This document shows positions 43,883 through 52,234 of a DNA stretch of 64,000 nt, piece by piece (position 1 is the stretch's first letter; each line of letters opens with the position of its first letter). The notes below the pieces were generated by a model. It was not told the origin of the DNA. It worked only from the letters and a program-made list of their open reading frames with translations, and did no database searches. The position numbers and the translations under genes were made by a program. Source of the DNA: Pseudomonas yangonensis. Lineage in GTDB: Bacteria > Pseudomonadota > Gammaproteobacteria > Pseudomonadales > Pseudomonadaceae. Location: the NCBI RefSeq assembly GCF_009932725.1, contig NZ_BLJU01000015.1, positions 113,984-177,983 on the forward strand, read 5' to 3'.

Positions 43883-45339
43883 AGACTGAGCAACGCCGTC
43901 TGGGCCTGCTCGGCCTGGTCCTGTCCACCGCCCTGGCACTGGGTGCCTGCGCCAGCCTGTCCGACAGCACGGCAACCGGCGACGCCGCCAAGCTGCAGTC
44001 GCTGGCTGCGCTCGACGACAAGGCGCCATTGCGCCGCACCCTGGATATCCAGACCTGGCAAACGGCTCAGGGCGCCAAGGTGCTGTTCGTCGAAGCTCAT
44101 GAGCTGCCGATGTTCGACCTGCGCCTGACCTTCGCCGCCGGCAGCAGCCAGGACGGCGGCGTGCCGGGGCTGGCCACCCTGACCAATGCCATGCTCAACG
44201 AAGGCGTACCGGGCAAGGACGTCGGCGCCATCGCCGCCGGTTTCGAAGGGCTCGGTGCCGAGTTCGGCAACGGCGCTTACCGCGACATGGCCGTGACCAG
44301 CCTGCGCAGCCTGAGCGCTCGCGAACAACGTGAACCTGCACTGGCGCTGTTCGCTGATGTGCTGGGCAAGCCCACCTTCCCTGCCGATTCGTTGGCGCGG
44401 ATCAAGAACCAGTTGCTCGCCGGCTTCGAGTTCCAGAAGCAGAACCCGGGCAAGCTGGCCAGCCTGGAGCTATTCGAGCGCCTGTACGGCCAGCATCCCT
44501 ATGCCCATCCCAGCGACGGCACGGCGCAATCGATTCCGGCCATCACCCGCCAGCAGTTGCAGGCTTTCCATGCCCGCGCCTATGCCGCCGGTAATGCCGT
44601 GATCGCGCTGGTTGGCGACCTGTCTCGTGCCGAGGCCGAGGCCATCGCCAATCAGGTATCAGCCGCCCTGCCGCAAGGCCCGGCCCTGGCGAAGATAGCC
44701 CAGCCGCAAACGCCCAAGCCCGGCACCAGCCATATCGAATACCCGTCCAACCAGACCCATCTGATGCTTGCTCAGTTGGGCATCGACCGTCGCGACCCGG
44801 ACTATGCAGCGCTGTATCTGGGCAACCAGATTTTCGGTGGTGGTGGCTTCGGCACCCGTCTGATGAGCGAGGTGCGCGAGAAGCGTGGCCTGACCTACGG
44901 CGTCTACTCCGGCTTCAGCGCCATGCAGGCACGCGGCCCGTTCATGATCAACCTGCAGACCCGTGCCGAGCTCAGCCAGGGTACCCTGGCACTGGTCAAG
45001 CAACTGCTGGCCGACTATCTGCGAGATGGGCCGACCCAGCAGGAACTGGACAACGCCAAGCGTCAGCTGGCCGGCAGCTTCCCACTGTCCACCGCAAGCA
45101 ATGCCGATATCGTCGGCCAGCTGGCCTCGATGGGCTTCTACGACCTGCCGCTGAGCTACCTGGATGACTTTATGCGTGACGTGCAGAACCTCACCACCGA
45201 GCAGGTGAAAGCGGCGATGGCCAAGCACCTCGACCCCGAGGCGCTGGTGGTGGTTACTGCCGGCCCGACCGTGCCGCAGAAGGAGCTGCCGCCGCCCACC
45301 GACCGCCCGGCCGAGCTGCCCAGCACGGTGCCGCACTGA
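43879..45339 (+). CDS. M16 family peptidase-like lipoprotein, non-catalytic partner
   Basis: A 486-residue M16-fold protein whose N-terminus is a lipoprotein signal with lipobox LALGAC (cysteine near residue 24). At the place of HxxEH it has LATLTNAML, so it cannot bind zinc the same way. It retains the M16 C-terminal segment RLMSEVREKRGLTYGVYSGF, which helps bind substrate. It overlaps the active subunit by 4 bp and rsmD by one base. Likely tethers the dimer to a membrane (inference). Confidence 0.9.
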   Translation: MKTEQRRLGLLGLVLSTALALGACASLSDSTATGDAAKLQSLAALDDKAPLRRTLDIQTWQTAQGAKVLFVEAHELPMFDLRLTFAAGSSQDGGVPGLATLTNAMLNEGVPGKDVGAIAAGFEGLGAEFGNGAYRDMAVTSLRSLSAREQREPALALFADVLGKPTFPADSLARIKNQLLAGFEFQKQNPGKLASLELFERLYGQHPYAHPSDGTAQSIPAITRQQLQAFHARAYAAGNAVIALVGDLSRAEAEAIANQVSAALPQGPALAKIAQPQTPKPGTSHIEYPSNQTHLMLAQLGIDRRDPDYAALYLGNQIFGGGGFGTRLMSEVREKRGLTYGVYSGFSAMQARGPFMINLQTRAELSQGTLALVKQLLADYLRDGPTQQELDNAKRQLAGSFPLSTASNADIVGQLASMGFYDLPLSYLDDFMRDVQNLTTEQVKAAMAKHLDPEALVVVTAGPTVPQKELPPPTDRPAELPSTVPH

Positions 45340-45941
45340 TGCGCGGTCGCGCTCCGCAAAAACCCGCCGCGGGCAAGGCCCACGGCGGCCAGGGCCAGTT
45401 GCGCATCATCGGCGGGCAATGGCGCTCGCGGCGCTTCGCCTTTCCTGACGGCCCGGGCCTGCGCCCGACCCCGGACCGGGTGCGCGAAACGCTGTTCAAC
45501 TGGCTGGCGCCCTATGTCGAGGGCGCCCATGTGCTCGACCCTTTCGCCGGCAGCGGCGCGCTGCTGCTCGAAGCACTGTCGCGCGGCGCTGCCAGCGGCC
45601 TGGCCTGCGACCTCAACCCGGCGTCGGTGGCTGCGCTGCGCGGGCATCTGGCGACGCTGCAGTGCAGCGCCGGCGAAATCCAGCTGGGCGACGCCCTGCA
45701 ACTGTTGGCCCGGCCGGCGCCGCGGCGCTTCGATATCGTCCTGCTCGATCCGCCGTTCCACAAGGATCTGCTGCAAGGCGCCTGCGACCTGCTGGAAGCT
45801 CAGAACTGGCTGGCCGACGACGCCTGGATCTACACCGAAAGCGAAACCGCGCCCTCGACGCTGGGCCTGCCCGGCAACTGGCGCCTGCATCGGGAGAAGC
45901 ACACGGGTCAGGTGCATTACGCGCTGTGGCAGCGTGGATGA
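45339..45941 (+). CDS. rsmD: 16S rRNA (guanine966-N2)-methyltransferase
   Basis: A 200-residue SAM methyltransferase of the 30S subunit. It has the N-terminal LRIIGGQWRSRRFAFPDGPGLRPTPDRVRETLFNWL block, motif I LDPFAGSGALLLEAL and the catalytic LLDPPF (DPPF for N2-guanine). The first 20 residues are a basic leader. Its start overlaps the preceding stop and its end overlaps the next gene, so translation is coupled. Confidence 0.95.
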   Translation: MRGRAPQKPAAGKAHGGQGQLRIIGGQWRSRRFAFPDGPGLRPTPDRVRETLFNWLAPYVEGAHVLDPFAGSGALLLEALSRGAASGLACDLNPASVAALRGHLATLQCSAGEIQLGDALQLLARPAPRRFDIVLLDPPFHKDLLQGACDLLEAQNWLADDAWIYTESETAPSTLGLPGNWRLHREKHTGQVHYALWQRG

Positions 45942-46156
45942 AGGACTTTATCTACGCCCACCTGCCCTACCTGCTGCTGATCGCACTGGCGCTGCCGGTG
46001 CTGCTCAGCCAGCAGGAAATTCCGCTGAATTTGAATCGCACGATACTGTTGGAGCATCAGCAAGGTATCGTCATCGGACTTACCAATCAGCGTATCGTCG
46101 CGTTACTGGTATTGGCCTGGTGCGCTTGGCGCATACTCCGCAAGCGCCGACGCTGA
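45938..46156 (+). CDS. Small two-helix membrane protein
   Basis: A 72-residue protein starting within the rsmD stop (ATGA). It has two hydrophobic segments (about 8-22 and 53-66) and a basic end (WRILRKRRR). It resembles PA0369. Function unknown; position implies cotranscription with rsmD and the M16 pair. Confidence 0.75.
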   Translation: MKDFIYAHLPYLLLIALALPVLLSQQEIPLNLNRTILLEHQQGIVIGLTNQRIVALLVLAWCAWRILRKRRR

Positions 46157-46162
46157 ATAGCT

Positions 46163-46218
46163 CCGTAGCCTGGATGAAATCCAGGGCCACCATTCCCGGA
46201 TTGCATCCGGGCTACGTC
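46163..46218. repeat. REP-type palindromic repeat
   Basis: CCGTAGCCTGGATGAAATCC near 46165 is followed by CCCGGATTGCATCCGGG (46195-46211) with GCTACG, opposite ends of a Pseudomonas REP-like unit. Related copies lie at 47.2-47.5 and 55.4 kb. Confidence 0.7.
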
Positions 46219-46241
46219 TACTGCCGACGATCGACTGCACC

Positions 46242-47225
46242 ATGAACACTGACTTTCGCCCCGCCTGGTGGCTCCCCGGCCCGCATCTGCAGACGCTGTG
46301 GAACCCCTTCTGCCGCAAGCCGCCGCAACTGGAACGGCCACGCGAACGGCTGTGGCTGGACCATGGCGACTTTCTCGACCTCGACTGGTACGGCCCGCAT
46401 GACGCCCACGCGCCGCTGGTGCTGGTGCTGCATGGCCTGACCGGCAGCTCCAATTCGCTCTACGTGCTCGGCCTGCAACAGGCCCTGGCTGCGCGCGGCT
46501 GGGCCAGCGTGGCACTGAACTGGCGTGGCTGCTCCGGTGAACCGAACCTGCTGCCGCGCGGCTATCACTCCGGCGCCAGCGAGGATCTGGCTTCAGCGGT
46601 CGCCCACCTGCGCGCGCAACGGCCGATGGCGCCGCTGTACGCCGTCGGCTATTCGCTGGGCGGCAACGTGCTGCTCAAGTATCTGGGCGAAAGCGGCGCG
46701 CAGAGCCAGCTGCAGGCAGCGGTGGCGGTGTCGGTGCCGTTTCGTCTGGATCAATGCGCCGACCGCATCGGCCTGGGCTTCTCGCGGGTTTACCAGGCGC
46801 ACTTCATGCGCGAGATGGTTGCCTATGTCAGCAACAAGCAGCGCCTGTTCACCGAGCAGGGCCACAGCGAGCGCCTGTCGGTGCTGGAGCGCCTCGGCCC
46901 ATTGGACGGCATGCGTACCTTCTGGGACTTCGACGGGCGCATCACCGCGCCGCTGCACGGCTTCGCCGATGCCCACGATTACTACCGGCGCGCCTCCAGC
47001 CGCTTCTACCTGGGCGACATTCGCACGCGCACGCTGATCATCCAGGCCGAAGACGATCCCTTCATCTTCCGTCACAGCCTGCCCGAGGCCAGCGAGCTGG
47101 CTCCCGGTACCGAGTTCGAACTACATGCCAAGGGCGGGCATGTCGGCTTCGTCGAAGGCAGCCCGCGCCGTCCTGCTTATTACCTGGAAAGACGAATTCC
47201 GCAGTGGTTGGCGAACCTCGGGTAA
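46242..47225 (+). CDS. YheT-type alpha/beta hydrolase
   Basis: A 327-residue alpha/beta hydrolase of the YheT/abhydrolase-1/3 type. It contains the N-terminal PAWWLPGPHLQTLW block, oxyanion-side LVLVLHGLTGSSNS, the nucleophile elbow GYSLGGNVLLKYLGE (Ser near 143) and the catalytic acid/His in QAEDDPFIF and KGGHVGFVEG. Relatives hydrolyse short esters; the physiological substrate is unknown. It matches PA0368. It lies between REP clusters. Confidence 0.9.
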   Translation: MNTDFRPAWWLPGPHLQTLWNPFCRKPPQLERPRERLWLDHGDFLDLDWYGPHDAHAPLVLVLHGLTGSSNSLYVLGLQQALAARGWASVALNWRGCSGEPNLLPRGYHSGASEDLASAVAHLRAQRPMAPLYAVGYSLGGNVLLKYLGESGAQSQLQAAVAVSVPFRLDQCADRIGLGFSRVYQAHFMREMVAYVSNKQRLFTEQGHSERLSVLERLGPLDGMRTFWDFDGRITAPLHGFADAHDYYRRASSRFYLGDIRTRTLIIQAEDDPFIFRHSLPEASELAPGTEFELHAKGGHVGFVEGSPRRPAYYLERRIPQWLANLG

Positions 47226-47480
47226 ACGCGGCTGAAGCCGCTCCTGCGCAGGCGGCAAGAACCGTAGTCCGGATAAAGTCCGGGAAGACGCGACAAAGGC
47301 CCTTACGGATTGCAAGCGGGCAAGGCAGTCGCTGCAGATCGTGAGAGGCGCTTCAGCGGCGAAAAGCTCACGGCTAAAGCCCCTCCTACCGAGCCGCGAA
47401 GTCGTAGCGCCGATGAAATCCGCGAATGCTCCGGCACAGCTCCCCGGATTGCATCCGGGCTACACCGCATCCGGCGGCAC
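47226..47480. repeat. REP-type repeat cluster between the YheT gene and laoR
   Basis: Several palindromic units are packed in 250 bp: GCGGCTGAAGCCGCTCCT (47229-47246), GTCCGGATAAAGTCCGGG (near 47266), GCTTCAGCGGCGAAAAGC (near 47349) with TAAAGCCCCTCCTACC, and ATTGCATCCGGGCTAC (near 47448). No gene is apparent here. Confidence 0.7.
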
Positions 47481-47488
47481 CGAACCGC

Positions 47489-48148
47489 TCACCCCAGCAC
47501 CTGCTCCAGCGGCACATGCAGGCGATCATACAGCGCCTCGACCGCCGCACGCGCCGAAGGCGCGATATAGCCGCCCTCCAGCGCCAGCACCTGGTAGATG
47601 CCGCGACGCAGCATGTCCTGGCTGAGGTTGTCCGGGCTGGCACCCGCCGTGCAGAGAAAGCGCACCCAGGAGGTCATGATGATCCAGGCGTTGAGCGTCA
47701 GCGCCTCGATCTGCGCCGGGGTCATCAGCAGGATGCCGGCCTCGACGAACCCCTGGTAGATCGACTGCGCCCCCACCAGGCAGCGCCGGGCGAAGGCGCG
47801 GTAACGCGCGGCCAGCTCGGCGTCGGATTCCAGCAGGTGCTCCAGGTCGCGGTGCAGGAAGCGGTAGTGCCACATCGCCGCCAGCAGCGCCTCCAGATAG
47901 AAGGTCTTGTCTTCCACCGTCAGCGCGCGGCCTTCGGGACGGCGCAGAAAGCTGTCGACCTGCGCTTCGTACTGGGCGAACAGCTCGGCGATGATCATCT
48001 GCTTGTTGCGGAAGTGGTAATACAGATTGCCCGGCGAAATGCCCAGGTGCGCGGCGATATGGTTGGTGGTGACGTTGCGCTCGCCCTGGCCGTTGAACAG
48101 GGCCAGGCTCTCGGCAACGATGCGGTCGCGGGTCTTGGGTGGCGCCAT
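47489..48148 (-). CDS. laoR: TetR family repressor LaoR
   Basis: A 219-residue TetR/AcrR regulator. The N-terminal helix-turn-helix is ERNVTTNHIAAHLGISPGNLYYHFRNKQ. It is divergent from laoC, and its organisation is that of P. aeruginosa laoR (PA0367), which represses the alcohol-oxidation genes laoABC. The ATG at 48148 (MAPPKTRDRIVAESLALFNGQGERN) is the usual start. It probably binds the TAGAG dyad upstream of laoC. Confidence 0.9.
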   Translation of the reverse strand: MAPPKTRDRIVAESLALFNGQGERNVTTNHIAAHLGISPGNLYYHFRNKQMIIAELFAQYEAQVDSFLRRPEGRALTVEDKTFYLEALLAAMWHYRFLHRDLEHLLESDAELAARYRAFARRCLVGAQSIYQGFVEAGILLMTPAQIEALTLNAWIIMTSWVRFLCTAGASPDNLSQDMLRRGIYQVLALEGGYIAPSARAAVEALYDRLHVPLEQVLG

Positions 48149-48283
48149 GACGCAGCTCGATCTCGACTTCAAAAGTGGCAAAGGTACAGGCGAAACAGCC
48201 GAAGTGTTACCCCTCGACGCATCTCAAATGCTGCCGCTGGCCTTTGGTTAGGGTGCGACTCAGGCAGCGACGCGGCATCCTAT

Positions 48284-48312
48284 TTGACACATTAGAGTAA
48301 TTGCTCTAGAAA
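48284..48312 (+). promoter_or_regulatory. laoC promoter with LaoR-type operator
   Basis: TTGACA (48284-48289) and TAGAAA (48307-48312) are spaced by 17 bp, a good sigma-70 pair. An inverted repeat, TAGAG-N6-CTCTA (48293-48308), fills the spacer, a typical TetR-family operator position. Confidence 0.65.
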
Positions 48313-48358
48313 TCCAGCACAGTCCCAAGCAGCCCGCTGGAACGTCGAGGAGAAACCC

Positions 48359-49789
48359 ATGGTCGCCGACATCGCCTATCTGCAGCAGAGCCAACAGCAG
48401 ATCAACCAGCTGGACGCCACCTTCGCCCTGCAGCGCGCGGCCTTCGCCGCCAACCCGATGCCGTCGGCCGAGCAGCGCATCCAGTGGCTGAAATCCCTCA
48501 GCGAACTGCTGACCGAGCAGCAGGATGCGCTGATCGCGGCGATCTCGCGGGACTTCAGCAATCGCTCGACCGACGAGACCCTGCTCGCCGAGCTGATGCC
48601 CAGCCTGCATGGCATCCATTACGCGTCCAGGCGCATCAGGAAGTGGATGAAGCCCTCGCGGCGCAGCGTCGGCCTGCAGTTCATGCCCGCCGCGGCCAAG
48701 GTCGTCTACCAGCCGCTGGGCGTGGTCGGCATCATCGTGCCGTGGAACTACCCGCTGTTTCTCGCCATCGGCCCGCTGACCGGCGCGCTGGCCGCCGGCA
48801 ACCGGGTGATGATCAAGATGAGCGAGTTCACCCCGGCCACCTCGCAGCTGGTCAAGGACCTGCTGGCGCGCATCTTCCCCGAGGACCTGGTCAGCGTTGC
48901 CCTGGGCGAGGCGGAAGTCGGCATGGCCTTCTCCAGGCTGCCGTTCGACCACCTGCTGTTCACCGGCGCCACCAGCATCGGTAAGCATGTGATGCGCGCC
49001 GCCGCCGAGAACCTGACCCCGGTGACCCTGGAGCTGGGCGGCAAGTCGCCAGCCATCGTTTCCGCCGACGTGCCGCTGGAGCACGCCGCCGAGCGCATCG
49101 CCTTCGGCAAGACCCTCAACGCCGGGCAGACCTGCGTGGCGCCTGACTATGTGCTGGTGCCGCGCGATCGCGTCGACGGTTTCGTCAGCGCCTACCGCGA
49201 CGTCGTGCAGCGCTTCTACCCGCAGCTCAAGGACAACCCCGACTACACCGCGATCATCAACGAGCGCCAGCTGGCCCGCCTCAACGGCTACCTGCAGGAC
49301 GCCCAGGCCAAGGGCGCGCGCATCGTCCCGATCTACCCCGAAGCCCAGGGCCGGCGCCTGCCGCAGAGCCTGGTGCTGGACGTCAACGACGACATGAAGC
49401 TGATGCAGGACGAGATCTTCGGCCCGCTGCTGCCGGTGGTGCCCTACGAGCGAATTGAAGACGCCTTCGCCTACGTCAACGCGCGGCCCCGGCCGCTGGC
49501 GCTGTACTACTTCGGCTACGACAGGCGCGAGCAGCAGCGCGTGCTGCACGAGACCCATTCCGGCGGCGTGTGCCTGAACGACACCCTGCTGCACGTGGCG
49601 CAGGACGACATGCCGTTCGGCGGCATCGGCCCCTCCGGCATGGGCCATTACCACGGTCACGAAGGCTTCCTGACCTTCAGCAAGGCCAAGGGCGTGTTCA
49701 TCAAGCAGCGCTTCAACGCCGCGCGGCTGATCTACCCGCCCTATGGCAAGGCGATCCAGAAGCTGGTCTACAAGCTGTTCGTACGCTGA
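48359..49789 (+). CDS. laoC: Aldehyde dehydrogenase LaoC
   Basis: A 476-residue NAD(P)-dependent aldehyde dehydrogenase with the general base E225 in LELGGKSPAI and nucleophile C259 in AGQTCVAPDY. The closest annotation is coniferyl aldehyde dehydrogenase-like, but locus position (PA0366) indicates LaoC, oxidising long-chain aldehydes to fatty acids. GAGGAGAAA precedes the ATG. The C-terminus (KLVYKLFVR) is basic and hydrophobic, typical of long-chain/fatty aldehyde dehydrogenases. Operon with laoB. Confidence 0.93.
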   Translation: MVADIAYLQQSQQQINQLDATFALQRAAFAANPMPSAEQRIQWLKSLSELLTEQQDALIAAISRDFSNRSTDETLLAELMPSLHGIHYASRRIRKWMKPSRRSVGLQFMPAAAKVVYQPLGVVGIIVPWNYPLFLAIGPLTGALAAGNRVMIKMSEFTPATSQLVKDLLARIFPEDLVSVALGEAEVGMAFSRLPFDHLLFTGATSIGKHVMRAAAENLTPVTLELGGKSPAIVSADVPLEHAAERIAFGKTLNAGQTCVAPDYVLVPRDRVDGFVSAYRDVVQRFYPQLKDNPDYTAIINERQLARLNGYLQDAQAKGARIVPIYPEAQGRRLPQSLVLDVNDDMKLMQDEIFGPLLPVVPYERIEDAFAYVNARPRPLALYYFGYDRREQQRVLHETHSGGVCLNDTLLHVAQDDMPFGGIGPSGMGHYHGHEGFLTFSKAKGVFIKQRFNAARLIYPPYGKAIQKLVYKLFVR

Positions 49790-49831
49790 ACAACGCGGGC
49801 AGCGCCCGTTTTACGCCTGGTGACAACAACA

Positions 49832-50377
49832 ATGAACGACACCACCCTCAACGCGCCGCAGCTGTCGCGGCGCAATCTGCTCAAGGTCGGCCTGCTGGGT
49901 ACGGCGCTGCTCGGCACTGCCGGGCTGACCGCCACCCTCAGCGGCTGCTCGGCCAGCACGCCAGCCAATGGCTACCTGATCCTGCGCAGCAGCGACCTGC
50001 CCTTTCTGCGCGCACTGATCCCGGTGATGCTCGACGGCGCCGTCAGCGCCGAGCAGATGCCGCAGGCCATCGACGGCACGCTGAAGAGCCTCGACACCAG
50101 CCTGGCGCACCTGTCGCCGGAGATGCTCAAACTCACCGTGCAGCTGTTCGACGTGCTCGCCCTGCCCATCACCCGCGGCCCGCTGACCGGGGTCTGGGGC
50201 AGCTGGGACAACGCCAGCGCCGATGACGTGCGCAACTTCCTCACGCGCTGGCAGAACAGCAGCCTGAGCCTGCTGCGCATGGGCCACGCCTCGCTGCTGC
50301 AACTGGTGATGATGGCCTGGTACAGCCGCCAGGAGGCCTGGGCGCATTGCGGCTATCCGGGGCCGCCCACCGTATAA
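49832..50377 (+). CDS. laoB: Tat-exported lipoprotein LaoB
   Basis: A 181-residue protein with a twin-arginine signal (SRRNLLKVGLLG, residues about 12-23) that ends at a lipobox (TATLSGC, cysteine about residue 46). The rest has no recognised fold. The position between the aldehyde dehydrogenase and GMC alcohol dehydrogenase genes corresponds to PA0365, laoB, which is required for the alcohol dehydrogenase in P. aeruginosa. It could be a small subunit or carrier for LaoA, like gluconate dehydrogenase small subunits (inference). The ATG at 49832 is chosen over a GTG four codons earlier. Confidence 0.85.
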   Translation: MNDTTLNAPQLSRRNLLKVGLLGTALLGTAGLTATLSGCSASTPANGYLILRSSDLPFLRALIPVMLDGAVSAEQMPQAIDGTLKSLDTSLAHLSPEMLKLTVQLFDVLALPITRGPLTGVWGSWDNASADDVRNFLTRWQNSSLSLLRMGHASLLQLVMMAWYSRQEAWAHCGYPGPPTV

Positions 50378-50388
50378 GGGCTGATTCG

Positions 50389-50460
50389 TAGGGTGGGCCG
50401 AGCGGCGATCCACTTCAGCCACCAACAGAGACAGCTTGGTGGGCTGAAGCCCACCCTACC
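50389..50460. repeat. Inverted repeat between laoB and laoA
   Basis: GTAGGGTGGGC (50390-50400) and GCCCACCCTAC (near 50449-50459) form the ends of an about 70-bp palindromic unit. Confidence 0.7.
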
Positions 50461-50492
50461 AATGGAATTTAGCTAGCCGCGGTTATCAGAAT

Positions 50493-50630
50493 GAGGCCTC
50501 TGAAACCGTAGCGAGCGGTTCGAGTGCAAGGAAGGCTCGCAGCACGTGGCGAGGCTGTCTGCAGTACGCCGAGCCACGGGCGAGAACCTGACGCCGCAAT
50601 CGGATCGCGTAGTAGGTTTCAGTGACTCCG
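50493..50630. repeat. MITE-like palindromic element directly upstream of laoA
   Basis: A 138-bp block with inverted ends: CTGAAACCGTAGCG (50500-50513) against CGCGTAGTAGGTTTCAG (50606-50622). Inner parts include AAGGCTCGC and GCGAG stems. No coding capacity. It ends just before the laoA ribosome site GAGGAAAAACA and may break or modify laoBA cotranscription. Confidence 0.6.
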
Positions 50631-50640
50631 AGGAAAAACA

Positions 50641-52233
50641 ATGCCTGTACCCGATTTGTTCAAGCAAGGCCTGGCCAGGGGTTGGAAGACATATGACGGT
50701 TCGCGCCTGGAAAACGACCTGACGCTGGAAGCCGATGTCGCCATCGTCGGCAGCGGCGCCGGTGGCGGCACGACGGCGGAAATCCTCAGCGTCGCCGGTT
50801 ACAAGGTGCTGCTGATCGAGGAAGGTCCGCTCAAGACCAGCGACGACTTCAAGATGCGCGAGGCCGATGCCTACCCGAACCTCTATCAGGAAGGCATCGG
50901 CCGCATGAGCAAGGACGGCGCCATCACCATCCTGCAGGGCCGCGCCGTTGGGGGCACCACGCTGATCAACTGGACCAGCAGCTTCCGCACGCCGCCGCAG
51001 ACCCTGACGCACTGGGCCGAGGTGCATGGGGTGAAGGGCCATGACGTCGCGTCCATGGCGCCCTGGTTCGAGAAGATGGAGCAGCGCCTGGGCGTGGCGC
51101 CCTGGGCGGTGCCACCGAATGCCAACAACGAGGTGCTGCGCAGCGGCTGCGACAAGCTCGGCTATCACTGGGCGCCGATCCCGCGCAATGTGCGCGGCTG
51201 CTGGAACCTCGGCTACTGCGGCATGGGCTGCCCGACCAACGCCAAGCAGTCGATGCTGGTCACCACCATCCCCGCCACCCTCGACGCCGGCGGCGAGCTG
51301 CTCTATCTGGCGCGCGCCGACAAGCTGCTGATCGAAGGCGACAAGGTGGTCGGCATCGACTGCCTGGGCATGGACGAACGCTGCGTGGCGCCCAATGGCA
51401 AGCGCATCCGGGTCAAGGCGCGGCACTACGTGCTGGCCGGTGGCGGCATCAACACCCCCGGCCTGCTGCTGCGCTCCAATGCGCCCGACCCGCACCAGCG
51501 CGTCGGCCGGCGCACCTACCTGCACCTGGTGAACTTCTCCGCGGCGCAGTTCGAGCAGGTCATCAACCCCTTCTACGGTGCGCCGCAGTCGGTCTATTCG
51601 GATCATTTCCAGTGGGACGACGGCACCGACGGACGTCTCTCCTACAAACTGGAAGTGCCGCCGCTGCAACCGGCACTGACCGCCACCCTGCTCGGCGATT
51701 TCGGCCGCGAGAACGCCCTGCGCATGGCGCAGCTGCCGCATACCAACGTGATGCTTGCCCTGCTGCGCGACGGCTTCCACCCGGATTGCGCCGAAGGCCG
51801 CGTGGAGCTACGGGGCGACGGCAGCCCGGTGCTCGATTACCAGATGACCGATTACACCTGGGACGGGGTGCGCCGTGCTTTCCTGACCATGGCGCAAATC
51901 CAGTTCGCCGCCGGCGCCAAGGCGGTGATGCCGACCCATGCCGATGCACGTTACGTCGGCAGCTGGAAGGAGGCCCGGGACATGATCGAGAACCTCGACC
52001 TGGCGCTGTACCGCACCCGCCTGGGCAGTGCCCACGTCATGGGCGGCTGCGCCATGGGCGAGGATGCGCAGCAGGCGGTGGTCGACAGCCTCGGCCGCCA
52101 CCACCACCTGGCCAACCTGTCGATCCACGATGGTTCGCTGTTCCCCACCAGCATCGGCGCCAACCCGCAGCTGTCGATCTATGGCCTGACTGCCAAGCTC
52201 GCCACCCTGCTGGGCGAACGCCTGAGGGCCTGA
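50641..52233 (+). CDS. laoA: GMC-family alcohol dehydrogenase LaoA
   Basis: A 530-residue FAD-dependent GMC oxidoreductase. The ADP-binding fold is VAIVGSGAGGGTTAE (residues 33-47), followed by EEGP and LQGRAVGGTTLINW (FAD motif). The C-terminal SAHVMGGCAMGED and SIGANPQLSIYGLTAKLA blocks carry the active-site histidine and asparagine region. It has no signal peptide. Orthologue of PA0364 (LaoA), which oxidises long-chain alcohols from SDS and alkanes. Confidence 0.93.
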   Translation: MPVPDLFKQGLARGWKTYDGSRLENDLTLEADVAIVGSGAGGGTTAEILSVAGYKVLLIEEGPLKTSDDFKMREADAYPNLYQEGIGRMSKDGAITILQGRAVGGTTLINWTSSFRTPPQTLTHWAEVHGVKGHDVASMAPWFEKMEQRLGVAPWAVPPNANNEVLRSGCDKLGYHWAPIPRNVRGCWNLGYCGMGCPTNAKQSMLVTTIPATLDAGGELLYLARADKLLIEGDKVVGIDCLGMDERCVAPNGKRIRVKARHYVLAGGGINTPGLLLRSNAPDPHQRVGRRTYLHLVNFSAAQFEQVINPFYGAPQSVYSDHFQWDDGTDGRLSYKLEVPPLQPALTATLLGDFGRENALRMAQLPHTNVMLALLRDGFHPDCAEGRVELRGDGSPVLDYQMTDYTWDGVRRAFLTMAQIQFAAGAKAVMPTHADARYVGSWKEARDMIENLDLALYRTRLGSAHVMGGCAMGEDAQQAVVDSLGRHHHLANLSIHDGSLFPTSIGANPQLSIYGLTAKLATLLGERLRA

Positions 52234-52234
52234 G

